Positions 9,115 through 17,285 of a DNA stretch of 64,000 nt are shown here, piece after piece. Source of the stretch: Actinomycetes bacterium (GTDB lineage Bacteria; Actinomycetota; Actinomycetes; Propionibacteriales; Propionibacteriaceae); NCBI GenBank assembly GCA_023392635.1, contig JAEVYS010000120.1, forward strand, positions 1 to 64,000, read 5' to 3'. The notes beneath the pieces are model-generated. The model was not told where the DNA came from, did not search any database, and saw only the letters and a list, made by a program, of their open reading frames with translations. The position numbers and the translations under genes are program-made. Position 1 is the stretch's first letter, and every line of letters starts with the position of its first letter.

Positions 9115-11610
9115 ATGCCCCACAACTCGCATGCCACCGCCACCTGGCGCGCCCGGCCCGCCGAGCTCGACGCGGAGATCAGCGACGAGACGGCCGAGCT
9201 CCTCGAGGGATGGTGGCGCGCCGCGAACTACCTCTCGGTGGGCCAGATCTACCTCCTCGACAATCCGCTGTTGCGTCGCCCGCTCACACGCGACGACGTG
9301 AAACGCCGCCTCCTGGGCCACTGGGGTACGACACCCGGGCTCAACTTCCTGTACGCGCACTTCAACCGGGCCATCGTGGAGCGGGACCTGGACGCGATCT
9401 ACATCGCCGGGCCCGGCCACGGCGGGCCCGGTCTCGTGGCGAACGCCTACCTCGACCACACCTACACGGAGACCTATCCGAGCATCACCACGGACGTGGA
9501 CGGGCTGGCCCGGCTGTTCAAGCAGTTCTCGTTCCCCGGGGGCATCCCGTCCCACGTGTCACCCGAGTGCCCCGGCTCGATCCACGAGGGCGGCGAGCTC
9601 GGCTACTCGTTGTCGCACGCCTACGGATCGGTGTTCAACTCCCCCGGCCAGCTGACGTTCGCCGTGGTCGGCGACGGCGAGGCCGAGACCGGCCCGTTGG
9701 CGACCGGCTGGCACGGGAACAAGTTCGTCAACCCGCTCACCGACGGAGTGGTCCTGCCCGTGCTGCACCTGAACGGCTACAAGATCGCCAACCCGACGGT
9801 GCTCGCCCGGATCCCGGAGGACGAGCTCGCCGACCTGATGCGCGGCTACGGGCACGAGCCGCTGTTCTTCACCGCCGAGGTAGGCGAGGACCACCTGGCG
9901 GCCCACAAGCGGTTCGCGCGCGTGCTCGACGACGCCCTGGACCGGATCGTGGAGATCAAGGGGAAGGCTGCCGCCGGCGGCCCGGAGGACGTGGACCGTC
10001 CGCGGTGGCCGATGATCGTCTTCCGCACCCCGAAGGGCTGGACGGGTCCGGCAGAGGTCGACGGCAAGCAGACCGAGGCGCACTGGCGCAGCCACCAGGT
10101 GCCACTGGCGAACGCCCGTGACTCCGACGAGCACCTGAAGGTTCTTGAGGACTGGCTGCAGAGCTACCGTCCCGAGGAGCTGTTCGACGACTCGGGCGCG
10201 TTCGAGCCACGCTTCGACGTGCTCCGCCCCGCCGGTGATCGGAGGATGTCGGCCAACCCCGTGGCGAACGGTGGGCTGCTGCTGAAGGACCTGCTCATGC
10301 CCGACTTCCGGGACTTCGCCGTGGAGCCGGACTCGGACGGCCACGGGGGTCCGATGGTCGAGTCGACGAAACGGCTGGGTGAGTTCCTGGCCGAGGTGTC
10401 CCGTCGGAACCCCGCGAACTTCCGGGTGTTCGGCCCCGACGAGACCGCGTCCAACCGGCTGCAGGCGGTCTACGAGGCGACTCCCAAGCAGTGGCTGGGC
10501 GACTACCTGCCGACCGACGATCCAGACCCCATGCGCAAGCAGGGCCAGGTGGTGGAGGTGCTGAGCGAGCACCAGTGCCAGGGCTGGCTGGAGGGCTACC
10601 TGCTCACCGGCCGGCACGGCGTGATGAGTTCCTACGAGGCGTTCATCCACGTGGTCGACTCGATGTTCAACCAGCACGCCAAGTGGATGGAGTCCACCAA
10701 CGAGATCGGCTGGCGGCGCCCGGTGGCCTCCCTCAACTACCTGCTCAGTTCCCACGTGTGGCGCCAGGACCACAACGGGTTCAGCCACCAGGACCCCGGC
10801 TTCCTGGACGTGGTGCTGAACAAGAGCCCGGAGGTGATCCGGGTGTACCTGCCACCGGACGTGAACACGCTGCTGTCCACGTTCGACCACTGCCTGCGCA
10901 GCAAGCAGTACGTCAACGTGGTGGTGGCCGGCAAGCAGCCCGAGCCGGTGTTCCTGTCGATGGACGAAGCCATTGCCCACTGCACCCGTGGCCTCGGCAT
11001 CTGGGAATGGGCCGGCTCGGAGGAGCCGGGCACCGAGCCGGACGTCGTGCTGGCCTGCGCCGGCGACGTGCCGACCCTCGAGGTGCTCGCCGCGGCCGAC
11101 CTGCTCCGCCAGGAGGTCCCCGAACTGAAGGTAAGGGTGGTCAACGTCGTCGACCTGATGCGGCTGCAGGACGAGCGCGAACACCCGCACGGCCTGTCCG
11201 ACCGCGACTTCGACACGATCTTCACGGCGGACAAGCCGGTGATCTTCGCGTTCCACGGGTACCCGTGGCTGATCCACCGGCTCGCCTACCGTCGCACCAA
11301 CCACTCGAACATCCACGTCCGCGGGTTCAAGGAGAAGGGCTCGACGACCACGCCGTTCGACATGTGCATGCGCAACGACATCGACCGGTTCCACCTCGTG
11401 ATCGACGTGATCGACCGCGTCCCGACGCTGCGGGCGCGCTACGCGACGCTGCGCCAGCGCATGGTCGACCGCCGCATCGACGCGCGGGAGTACGCCTACC
11501 AGTGGGGCACCGACCTTCCCGAGATCGCCGACTGGGTGTGGCCCGATGCCGGGGACGCCGTCGGCGGCCCGGAGTCGGCGGTGCGGAGCACGGGCGGGGA
11601 CAACGAGTGA
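9115..11610 (+). CDS. xfp: Xylulose-5-P/fructose-6-P phosphoketolase
   Basis: The 831-residue protein is full length for phosphoketolase, a thiamine-diphosphate enzyme that splits xylulose 5-phosphate (and often fructose 6-phosphate) with phosphate into acetyl phosphate plus glyceraldehyde 3-phosphate (or erythrose 4-phosphate). Signatures include YIAGPGHGGPG, SFPGGIPSHVSPECPGSIH, the cofactor motif VVGDGEAETGPLATGW and FGPDETASNRL. The ATG follows GACAGGAG. It is translationally coupled to the next phosphatase gene by a GTGA overlap. No acetate kinase or phosphotransacetylase is in the window. Confidence 0.98.
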   Translation: MPHNSHATATWRARPAELDAEISDETAELLEGWWRAANYLSVGQIYLLDNPLLRRPLTRDDVKRRLLGHWGTTPGLNFLYAHFNRAIVERDLDAIYIAGPGHGGPGLVANAYLDHTYTETYPSITTDVDGLARLFKQFSFPGGIPSHVSPECPGSIHEGGELGYSLSHAYGSVFNSPGQLTFAVVGDGEAETGPLATGWHGNKFVNPLTDGVVLPVLHLNGYKIANPTVLARIPEDELADLMRGYGHEPLFFTAEVGEDHLAAHKRFARVLDDALDRIVEIKGKAAAGGPEDVDRPRWPMIVFRTPKGWTGPAEVDGKQTEAHWRSHQVPLANARDSDEHLKVLEDWLQSYRPEELFDDSGAFEPRFDVLRPAGDRRMSANPVANGGLLLKDLLMPDFRDFAVEPDSDGHGGPMVESTKRLGEFLAEVSRRNPANFRVFGPDETASNRLQAVYEATPKQWLGDYLPTDDPDPMRKQGQVVEVLSEHQCQGWLEGYLLTGRHGVMSSYEAFIHVVDSMFNQHAKWMESTNEIGWRRPVASLNYLLSSHVWRQDHNGFSHQDPGFLDVVLNKSPEVIRVYLPPDVNTLLSTFDHCLRSKQYVNVVVAGKQPEPVFLSMDEAIAHCTRGLGIWEWAGSEEPGTEPDVVLACAGDVPTLEVLAAADLLRQEVPELKVRVVNVVDLMRLQDEREHPHGLSDRDFDTIFTADKPVIFAFHGYPWLIHRLAYRRTNHSNIHVRGFKEKGSTTTPFDMCMRNDIDRFHLVIDVIDRVPTLRARYATLRQRMVDRRIDAREYAYQWGTDLPEIADWVWPDAGDAVGGPESAVRSTGGDNE

Positions 11611-12167
11611 CGCTGCTCTACCTGGTGCGCCACGGCCAGACCGAATGGAGCCGGACCGGCCAGCACACGTCGGTCACCGAACTCGACCTGACCGAGGAGG
11701 GCGAGGCCCAGGCGCGCTCGCTGCGAGGGCGGCTCGACCCGTCCGAGTTCGGCCTGGTGCTGAGCAGTCCCCGACTCCGCGCCCGCCGGACGGCCGAGCT
11801 GGCCGGCTTCGGCGACTACCAGGTCGACGAGGACCTGGCCGAGTGGTTCTACGGAGACTTCGAGGGCCTGACCAGCCAGCAGATCAGGCAGCAGCGCCCG
11901 GGGTGGCGCATCTGGTTCAACGGGTGCGCGGGAGGCGAGTCGGGGGACGAGGTACGCGCCCGGCTGACCCGGGTGGTGGCGAGGGTGCGGGCGTCCGGCG
12001 TGGACCGGGCCATCTGCTTCGGCCACGGCCACGCATCGCGCGTACTCGCGTTGTGCTGGCTCGACTTCCCGATCATGTTCGGCCAGAGCTTCCCGCTGGA
12101 GGTGGGCAGCCTGTCGATCCTGGGACGCGAGAAGGAGTCCCCGGCGATCCTGCGCTGGAACAGCTGA
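11607..12167 (+). CDS. Histidine phosphatase (phosphoglycerate mutase-like)
   Basis: The 186-residue protein begins with LYLVRHGQTEWS, where His9 of the RHG motif is the phospho-acceptor; the partner histidine is in ICFGHGHASRV. This is the co-factor-dependent mutase fold used by many small-molecule phosphatases. The GTG start overlaps the phosphoketolase stop (GTGA), so the two are expressed together; a sugar-phosphate substrate would fit but is not shown. The most likely role is acid-sugar phosphatase rather than glycolytic mutase, given the short length. Confidence 0.88.
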   Translation: MTLLYLVRHGQTEWSRTGQHTSVTELDLTEEGEAQARSLRGRLDPSEFGLVLSSPRLRARRTAELAGFGDYQVDEDLAEWFYGDFEGLTSQQIRQQRPGWRIWFNGCAGGESGDEVRARLTRVVARVRASGVDRAICFGHGHASRVLALCWLDFPIMFGQSFPLEVGSLSILGREKESPAILRWNS

Positions 12168-12168
12168 C

Positions 12169-12630
12169 TCAGCCGGCGGCGCGCCGCAGGAGTTCGGCGA
12201 GGCGGGCCTCGTCGTCCTTCGTCAGGGTGGTCAGGGCGTACGACGTGGGCCACATGGTGCCGTCGTCGAGCCTCGCGGCATCGTTGAAGCCCAGGGTGGA
12301 GTACCGGGCCTTGAACTTGGCCGCCGGCTGGAAGAAGCAGACGATCTGGCCGTCCTTCGCCCACGCCGGCATGCCGTACCAGAGCTTCCCGGTCAGCGAC
12401 GGTGCACTCACCTTCACCAGGGCGTGCACCTTCTCGGCGAGCACCCGGTCGTCGCCGTCGAGCTCGGCGATCTTGTCGACGACCGCCTGCTCCTCCTCTG
12501 CAGCGCGGACGGCGGGATCCTTGCTGCGCCTGCGCGATGCCTGGAGCTCCTTGGCGTGTTCCTTCATCGCGGCGCGTTCCTCTGCGGTGAAGCTGTCGGC
12601 GCTGGTCGAGTCGCGCTTGGTGGTGGCCAT
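12169..12630 (-). CDS. DUF1801 family protein
   Basis: The 153-residue protein has a charged, helical N-terminal stretch (residues 1-55) and a C-terminal DUF1801 core with LTGKLWYGMPAWAKDGQIV and YSTLGFNDAARLDDG-type segments. Relatives include YdhG/Frataxin-like iron-chaperone folds, but the function in actinobacteria is not established. It converges on the phosphatase gene with one base between stops and diverges from a GNAT gene through a promoter that forms a perfect inverted repeat. GACAGGAGACC precedes the ATG. Confidence 0.8.
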   Translation of the reverse strand: MATTKRDSTSADSFTAEERAAMKEHAKELQASRRRSKDPAVRAAEEEQAVVDKIAELDGDDRVLAEKVHALVKVSAPSLTGKLWYGMPAWAKDGQIVCFFQPAAKFKARYSTLGFNDAARLDDGTMWPTSYALTTLTKDDEARLAELLRRAAG

Positions 12631-12655
12631 CCCGGTCTCCTGTCCGTCGGTGTCA

Positions 12656-12730
12656 GCGCCAGCCTAGGAAGCGTCCGGTGGCTGCGCTTCTCCAGATCTG
12701 CTCAAAGTGAGGACTCCCCTAGGCTGGCGC
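12656..12730. promoter_or_regulatory. Twin divergent promoters as a perfect inverted repeat
   Basis: The arms GCGCCAGCCTAGG (12656-12668) and CCTAGGCTGGCGC (12718-12730) are perfect complements. Each contains a TAGGCT -10 box reading outward: toward the DUF1801 gene on the minus strand, and toward the GNAT gene, whose ATG lies six bases after the box (leaderless). The 49-base centre would hold both -35 regions. A protein operator is an alternative reading. Confidence 0.55.
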
Positions 12731-12731
12731 G

Positions 12732-13250
12732 ATGGGTGTGCACTTCGCCGACTACCAGCCGTACGCTCATGGGCGCGCTGCGCTGGTGGACGTCGAGCCG
12801 CTGGCTGCGCAGCACGTGGACGGGTGCGTTGCGCTCGCGCTGCAGCGTGACGGAGGCGAGCCCGAGCGCTGGCGGGCGTCGTTCGAGCGCAGCTTCTCCG
12901 ACCCCGACCGCGCAACGTTCGTCGGGCTGGTCGACGAACAGCTCGCCGGCTACGCCACCGCGGCGTTCCTGACCTGGGACGAGGGGTCGACGGCGCCGGA
13001 CGGGTGGTACCTGACCGGCGTGGTCATCGCTTTGCCGTTCCGCCGGCTCGGGGCCGGCCGGGCTCTGACCGCGGCGCGGCTCGAGTGGCTGCGGGAACGC
13101 GCCGACACGGCGTGGTACTTCGCGAGCAGCGCCAACCCAGCGTCCATCGACCTGCACGCCCCGTTCGGATTCGCCCTGGCCGCCCGGGACGTGGTGATCC
13201 CCGGCGTCTCGTTCACCGGGGCCGGGCTGCTCTACAGCGTGGAGTTGTGA
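12732..13250 (+). CDS. GNAT-family N-acetyltransferase
   Basis: The 172-residue protein shows the GNAT fold: a central LTGVVIALPFRRLGAGRALT segment that forms the acetyl-CoA pyrophosphate loop (RRLGAGRAL matches R/Q-xx-GxGxA), followed by a helix and a SSANPASIDLHAPFGF stretch typical of the C-terminal strand pair. The substrate is unknown. The start is six bases downstream of a TAGGCT box, so the mRNA is probably leaderless. Its TGA overlaps the ATG of arfB by one base, so the two are co-translated. Confidence 0.82.
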   Translation: MGVHFADYQPYAHGRAALVDVEPLAAQHVDGCVALALQRDGGEPERWRASFERSFSDPDRATFVGLVDEQLAGYATAAFLTWDEGSTAPDGWYLTGVVIALPFRRLGAGRALTAARLEWLRERADTAWYFASSANPASIDLHAPFGFALAARDVVIPGVSFTGAGLLYSVEL

Positions 13251-13690
13251 TGACCGTCCGGATCCCGCCAGGGCCAGGCCTGCCGCAGGGCCTCGAGATT
13301 CCCGACAGCGAGCTGCTCGAGAGGTATTCCCACGCGTCCGGGCCGGGCGGGCAGGGAGTGAACACCGCGGACTCCCGGGTGCAGCTGTCCTTCGACGTCG
13401 CCGCGTCCTCCGTGCTGGACGCCGTCCAGCGGCAGCGCGTCCTGCGTCGCCTCCGGGCTCGCTTGGCCGGCACGGTTCTCACGGTGGATGCCGCCGAGTT
13501 CCGATCTCAGCGCCGCAACCGGGTGGCCGCGCGGGAACGGCTCGCCGAACTGCTGCGTGGCGCGCTTGCTCCTCCTCCGCCGCCGCGCCGGGCCACCCGG
13601 CCCACGCGCGGTTCGATCGACCGCCGCCTCACGACCAAGCGCCACCGGGGCGAGTTGAAGAAGCAGCGCGGGCGCCCGGCCGGGGACTAG
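13250..13690 (+). CDS. arfB: Alternative ribosome-rescue hydrolase ArfB
   Basis: The 146-residue protein has the release-factor GGQ motif at residues 33-35 (ASGPGGQGVNT) in a small class I release-factor-like domain, and a basic Lys/Arg-rich C-terminal tail (RRLTTKRHRGELKKQRG) that in ArfB enters the empty mRNA channel. It frees peptidyl-tRNA from ribosomes stalled without a stop codon. The short length and absence of codon-recognition domains separate it from RF1/RF2. The start ATG overlaps the stop of the GNAT gene (TGATG). Confidence 0.93.
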   Translation: MTVRIPPGPGLPQGLEIPDSELLERYSHASGPGGQGVNTADSRVQLSFDVAASSVLDAVQRQRVLRRLRARLAGTVLTVDAAEFRSQRRNRVAARERLAELLRGALAPPPPPRRATRPTRGSIDRRLTTKRHRGELKKQRGRPAGD

Positions 13691-13715
13691 GCACGTCGCC
13701 CGCCCGCCGCGACCT

Positions 13716-13791
13716 GTCGCGATCTGGCCTTTCTGGCCGTCCCGCCCGTCACTGGTGTCACCCCGGACGATTCCGAAGGCCAGATCGCGAC
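13716..13791. repeat. Intergenic inverted repeat, GTCGCGATCTGGCC type
   Basis: Arms at 13716-13732 and 13775-13791 are complementary at 16 of 17 positions (GTCGCGATCTGGCCTT core) with a 42-base loop. They lie in the 125-base gap between arfB and the convergent ABC-F gene. A related sequence, GTCGCAATCTGGCC, occurs in the gap at 33709-34025, so this may be a dispersed intergenic element as well as a terminator. Confidence 0.55.
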
Positions 13792-13815
13792 GAGCCCGAT
13801 GCCCAGATGACCCCT

Positions 13816-15576
13816 TCAGCGCGCCCGTTGGACGCGGCCCTCTTCCCAGACGGGATGGTCGGGTTCGTAGACGGTGCCGTCCGCCCCGAAGACGAGGAAC
13901 CGGTCGAAGCCACGAGCGAACCAGCGGTCGTGGGTCACGGCGACGACGGTCCCCTCGAAGGCGGCGAGTCCCTCCTCGAGCGCCTCGGCCGACTGCACGT
14001 CCAGATTGTCGGTCGGCTCGTCGAGCAGGAGCATGGTTGCGCCCGACAGCTCCAGCAGGAGGATCTGGAAACGCGCCTGCTGGCCGCCGGAGAGCACCTC
14101 GAAGCGCTGCTCGGCGGCGCCGGCCAACTCGTAGCGGTCGAGGACGCGGCTTGCCTGCTCCCGTCCCATGCCGGTGCGGCCGCGACCGTCGGGGGTGGCG
14201 TCCCCCCGATGGAGGATCTCGAGCAGGGTGCGTCCGACCAATTCGGGGTGCTCGTGCGTCTGGACGAACCAGCCGGGACGCACGCGGGCGCCCAGCCGTG
14301 CACGTCCGGTGTGCTCCACCGGCGCGATCGCCCCCGGCTCGCCCACCGGCTCGTGTTCCAGGTCCGGCAGTGAGCCGCCACGGGCGAGCAGCCGCAGGAA
14401 GTGGGACTTCCCGGAGCCGTTCGAGCCCAGGACGGCCACCCGCTCGCCGTACCACAGCTCCAGGTCGAACGGCTTCATGAGCACGCTCGGGCCGCCCGAC
14501 TCCCCGCCCGGTAGGCGGAGTTCGAGCCGTTCGCAGACCAGCGCCCGCTTGGCGGTTCGTCCTCCGCGCAGGCGGATGCTGACCTTCTGCTCGAGCGGCT
14601 GCTCTGCCGGGGGTCCGGCCTCCTCGAACTTCCGCAACCGGGTCTGGGCGGCCTGGTAGCGGCTGGCCATGCCGTCGTTGTAGGTCGCCTTCTGCTTGAG
14701 GGTGGTGACCAGGGTCTTGAGCTTCGCGTGCTCCTCGTCCCACCGGCGGCGCAGCTCGTCGAAGCGCTCGAAGCGGTCGCGGCGGGCCTCGTGGTAGGTA
14801 TCGAAGCCGCCCGGGTGGGTCCAGACCCGGTTGCCGGCCGAACCGAGTTCGACGGTGACGATGCGGGTGGCGGTGCGGGCGAGGAGCTCGCGGTCGTGGG
14901 AGATGAACAGGATGGTCTTGGACGACTCCCGAATCCGCTCCTCGAGCCAGGTCTTGGCCGGCACGTCCAGGTAGTTGTCCGGCTCGTCGAGCAGCAGGAC
15001 CTCGTCCGGACCGCGCAGGAGGTACTCCAGCACGAGACGCTTCTGCTCTCCGCCGGAGAGCGTGGCCAGCGAGCGGTACCTGGCCCGATCGAAGCCGACC
15101 CCGAGGGCGCTGGTCGTGACCACGTCCCAGACCACCTCGAGGTCGTAGCCGCCCGCGTCGGCGAACTCGGCGAGGGCCGCCGCGTAGCGGAGCTGGGTGT
15201 CCAGGTCGTCGGACTCCATGAGCTGTCGTTCCAGGACGTCGACGGTGTGCGCTGCCGACCGGACGCGGGCGGGCGCCACCGAGAGCAGGAGGTCCGCGAC
15301 CGTCGGGTCGCCGTCGGTGGCGCTGGTGTCGACGACACCCTGGCCGACGAACTGTCGCATGACGCCCACACCCCCCGAGCGCGTCACCACACCGGCGTGC
15401 GGTGAGAGGTCACCGGTGATGATGCGCAGCAGGGTGGTCTTGCCCGCGCCGTTGGCCCCGACCAGCGCCACCTTCGCGCCCTCGCCGATGCGGAAGGACA
15501 CCTCGTCGAGCAGCACCCGCCCGTCCGGCAGTTCGTAGCGCACCCCCGCGACATCGACATGACCCACGCGGGCCAC
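13816..15576 (-). CDS. ABC-F family ATPase
   Basis: The 586-residue protein has two ABC cassettes and no membrane segments: Walker A at 40-47 (GANGAGKT) and a second GSNGSGKS in the C-terminal half, signature motifs LSGGEQKRL and LSGGQQARF, Walker B LLLDEPDNYLD and LLLDEPTDNLD, and a charged linker (about 255-325) between them. ABC-F proteins bind the ribosomal E site to relieve stalling; some members give antibiotic resistance. Which role applies cannot be read here. It is flanked by convergent and divergent genes, so it is transcribed alone. The neighbour arfB also acts on stalled ribosomes, which may be coincidence. Confidence 0.93.
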   Translation of the reverse strand: MARVGHVDVAGVRYELPDGRVLLDEVSFRIGEGAKVALVGANGAGKTTLLRIITGDLSPHAGVVTRSGGVGVMRQFVGQGVVDTSATDGDPTVADLLLSVAPARVRSAAHTVDVLERQLMESDDLDTQLRYAAALAEFADAGGYDLEVVWDVVTTSALGVGFDRARYRSLATLSGGEQKRLVLEYLLRGPDEVLLLDEPDNYLDVPAKTWLEERIRESSKTILFISHDRELLARTATRIVTVELGSAGNRVWTHPGGFDTYHEARRDRFERFDELRRRWDEEHAKLKTLVTTLKQKATYNDGMASRYQAAQTRLRKFEEAGPPAEQPLEQKVSIRLRGGRTAKRALVCERLELRLPGGESGGPSVLMKPFDLELWYGERVAVLGSNGSGKSHFLRLLARGGSLPDLEHEPVGEPGAIAPVEHTGRARLGARVRPGWFVQTHEHPELVGRTLLEILHRGDATPDGRGRTGMGREQASRVLDRYELAGAAEQRFEVLSGGQQARFQILLLELSGATMLLLDEPTDNLDVQSAEALEEGLAAFEGTVVAVTHDRWFARGFDRFLVFGADGTVYEPDHPVWEEGRVQRAR

Positions 15577-15595
15577 CGTACCGCCGCCGCAGCAC

Positions 15596-15601
15596 TACGC
15601 T
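15596..15601 (+). promoter_or_regulatory. -10 box of a leaderless gene
   Basis: TACGCT fits the actinobacterial TANNNT -10 consensus and ends six bases before the ATG at 15608. Transcription would start at or next to the A of the ATG. This marks the kinase-like gene as actively transcribed, although it is frameshifted. Confidence 0.5.
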
Positions 15602-15607
15602 GAAAGC

Positions 15608-16127
15608 ATGCGGCGCCTATCCCCGCTCGTGATCATCGGTCCGTCGGGAGTGGGCAAGAGCGCGGTCGTCGAAAGGCTCGTCACGACCGGTCGTTGCCGG
15701 TCGGTCCGGACGTACACCACCCGCCCGAAACGTGTCGAGGAGGACGACTCCTGCCACGACTTCGTATCCCGGCAGCAGTTCGAGGTCCTCCGCCACGACG
15801 GTCTCTTTTGACGCGGCCACAACGCTGTTCGGGCACGAGTACGCCGTCCCGCGGATCGAGCCCGGCGGCGCGCGTCCGGTCGTCATCATGCAGGCCGAGC
15901 ATGTGCCGATCTTCCGCGCGCTGCATCCCGACTGCGTCACCGTCCTGCTGACCGCGCCGGTGCCCGTCCTGATCGAGCGCATTCGTGGACGCGGCGACCT
16001 GGACCGGATCCGGCCCGAGGCCTTCGAGGACGAGCTTCGGCTCGGACGCGCCCAGGCCGACCTCGTCGTCGACGCGAGCGCCTCGGTCGAGGACGCCGCC
16101 GCCGCCATCCTTGCCGGCCTGCCATGA
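15608..16127 (+). pseudogene. Guanylate-kinase-like P-loop protein, frameshifted
   Basis: The first frame encodes a P-loop (IIGPSGVGKSAVV, near residues 8-20), TYTTRPKR and FVSRQQFEVLRHDGLF, as in guanylate kinases, then hits UGA at 15809-15811. The adjacent frame continues without a break in homology: FDAATTLFGHEYAVPR, a VTVLLTAPVPVLIERIRGRG lid and a C-terminal helix to 16127. Removing one T from the TTTT at 15806-15809 restores one frame of about 172 residues. The site reads CUC UUU UGA C, so +1 slippage is possible. GMP-contact residues differ from Gmk, so the substrate may not be GMP. The end overlaps the next gene (ATGA). It may be a true pseudogene, a sequencing indel or a programmed frameshift. 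Confidence 0.7.
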
Positions 16128-16717
16128 ATGTCGTCTGGATCACCCTCATCCTCGTGGGTTGCCTCGGGGCGGCTGAGGTGGCGGCCCGGGTCTCCGGCCT
16201 CTCCGCCGCACTGAGCCGCAAGCTCGTCCACACCGGCACGGCCCTGGCGGCGTGCGCGACCGCCGTGTGGTTCGGGTACCGCAACTACATCTGGGTGGGG
16301 TTGGTCTTCCTGGTGCTGCTCTCCGCGGCGCGGAGGTGGTTCCCGCTGCACAGCCTGAGCGATCGTTCGGAGTCCTACGGCGAGGTGTGGTTCCCGGTCG
16401 GAGTGACCTTGGCGGCCCTGGTTGCACCGACCACGGAGGTCTTCGTCGCGGCCATCCTGATCCTCGGCGTCTGCGACACGGTTGCCTACTACGCCGGCAC
16501 CGGTATCCGCTCCCCGGAACTGCTCTTCGGCAAGACGCTCGCCGGATCCGTCGGGTTCGCGCTCGTGGCGACGGCGATCTCCGCGTGGCTGGTGCCGTGG
16601 CCCGCTGCGATGCTGATCGGGTGCCTGAGCGCCGTCGCCGAACACCTGAGCCCACGGGGCAGTGACAACCTCACGGTTCCGGTCGTGGCGTCGGCACTGC
16701 TTGCCGCTCTGGTGTGA
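16124..16717 (+). CDS. Polyprenol/phytol kinase-like membrane protein
   Basis: The 197-residue, mostly hydrophobic protein has about six membrane segments and the SEC59/VTE5/phosphatidate cytidylyltransferase-like signatures: SRKLVHTGTA near residue 27, CDTVAYYAGT with a following GKTLAGSVGF, and RGSDNLTVPVVA near the C-terminus. Relatives use CTP to phosphorylate dolichol, phytol or other prenols, or transfer CMP to lipids. Its ATG overlaps the stop of the kinase-like reading frame by four bases, so the two form one operon. The last 47 bases overlap the convergent CDP-alcohol transferase gene. The real substrate is unknown. Confidence 0.8.
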   Translation: MNVVWITLILVGCLGAAEVAARVSGLSAALSRKLVHTGTALAACATAVWFGYRNYIWVGLVFLVLLSAARRWFPLHSLSDRSESYGEVWFPVGVTLAALVAPTTEVFVAAILILGVCDTVAYYAGTGIRSPELLFGKTLAGSVGFALVATAISAWLVPWPAAMLIGCLSAVAEHLSPRGSDNLTVPVVASALLAALV

Positions 16718-17285
16718 GGGGTCGGCGCTCTCGCCGTACCGCGTGCACCACGCTCGGCACATCGTGCGTCCACTCGGGAAGCACGAGGGTGATGGCGATC
16801 TCCTCCAGGCAGCACGCCGTCCCCAGCGCGACCGCGGCCCACAGCGGGAGAGCGACGTCGCCCCCGCCGAACCAGACGAGTGCGAGGACGGCGATCGACC
16901 ACCCCCAGGCCTTGGCGGTGTAGGTGTGGTAGTTGCTGAACCGGCGGTACTTCGCCAGGTCCACCACCCACGCCAGGGCCTGCACGGCGACCACCAGGAG
17001 CAGGGGCGTGCCATGGTCGACCACCAGATCGGGACGGGTGTTCCAGGCGCCGGCCGCCAGCCAGGCCACGAACCAGACGTCCGTACGCCCGTCCCACTCC
17101 CTCAGCCGGGCGGTGACGCCGCCGGTGCGACGCGCGATGACCCCGTCGAAGAGGTCGGAGAGGAAGCCGAGTGCGACCAGAGCGAGGAACCAGACGCCGA
17201 CCTGGCCGTCACGGGTGTCGAGGTAGAGGGCCGGCGCCAGTGCGAAGCGGAAGGCGATCAGGAGGGCGGGGACCTTGGCGAGCAT
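16671..17285 (-). CDS. CDP-alcohol phosphatidyltransferase family protein
   Basis: The 204-residue membrane protein has the metal-binding signature at Asp44, Asp47-Gly48, Ala51-Arg52, Asp65 and Asp69 (SDLFDGVIARR ... REWDGRTD), but the usual Gly before the third Asp is Leu61. The spacing is otherwise normal. It has five to six membrane segments and a Pro/Arg-rich tail. It may make a phospholipid from a CDP-activated lipid and an alcohol. It is translationally coupled to the upstream hydrolase (one-base overlap at 17285), and its 3' end runs 47 bases into the convergent kinase-like gene. The altered Gly makes activity less certain. Confidence 0.8.
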   Translation of the reverse strand: MLAKVPALLIAFRFALAPALYLDTRDGQVGVWFLALVALGFLSDLFDGVIARRTGGVTARLREWDGRTDVWFVAWLAAGAWNTRPDLVVDHGTPLLLVVAVQALAWVVDLAKYRRFSNYHTYTAKAWGWSIAVLALVWFGGGDVALPLWAAVALGTACCLEEIAITLVLPEWTHDVPSVVHAVRRERRPLTPERQAVPTPRPEP

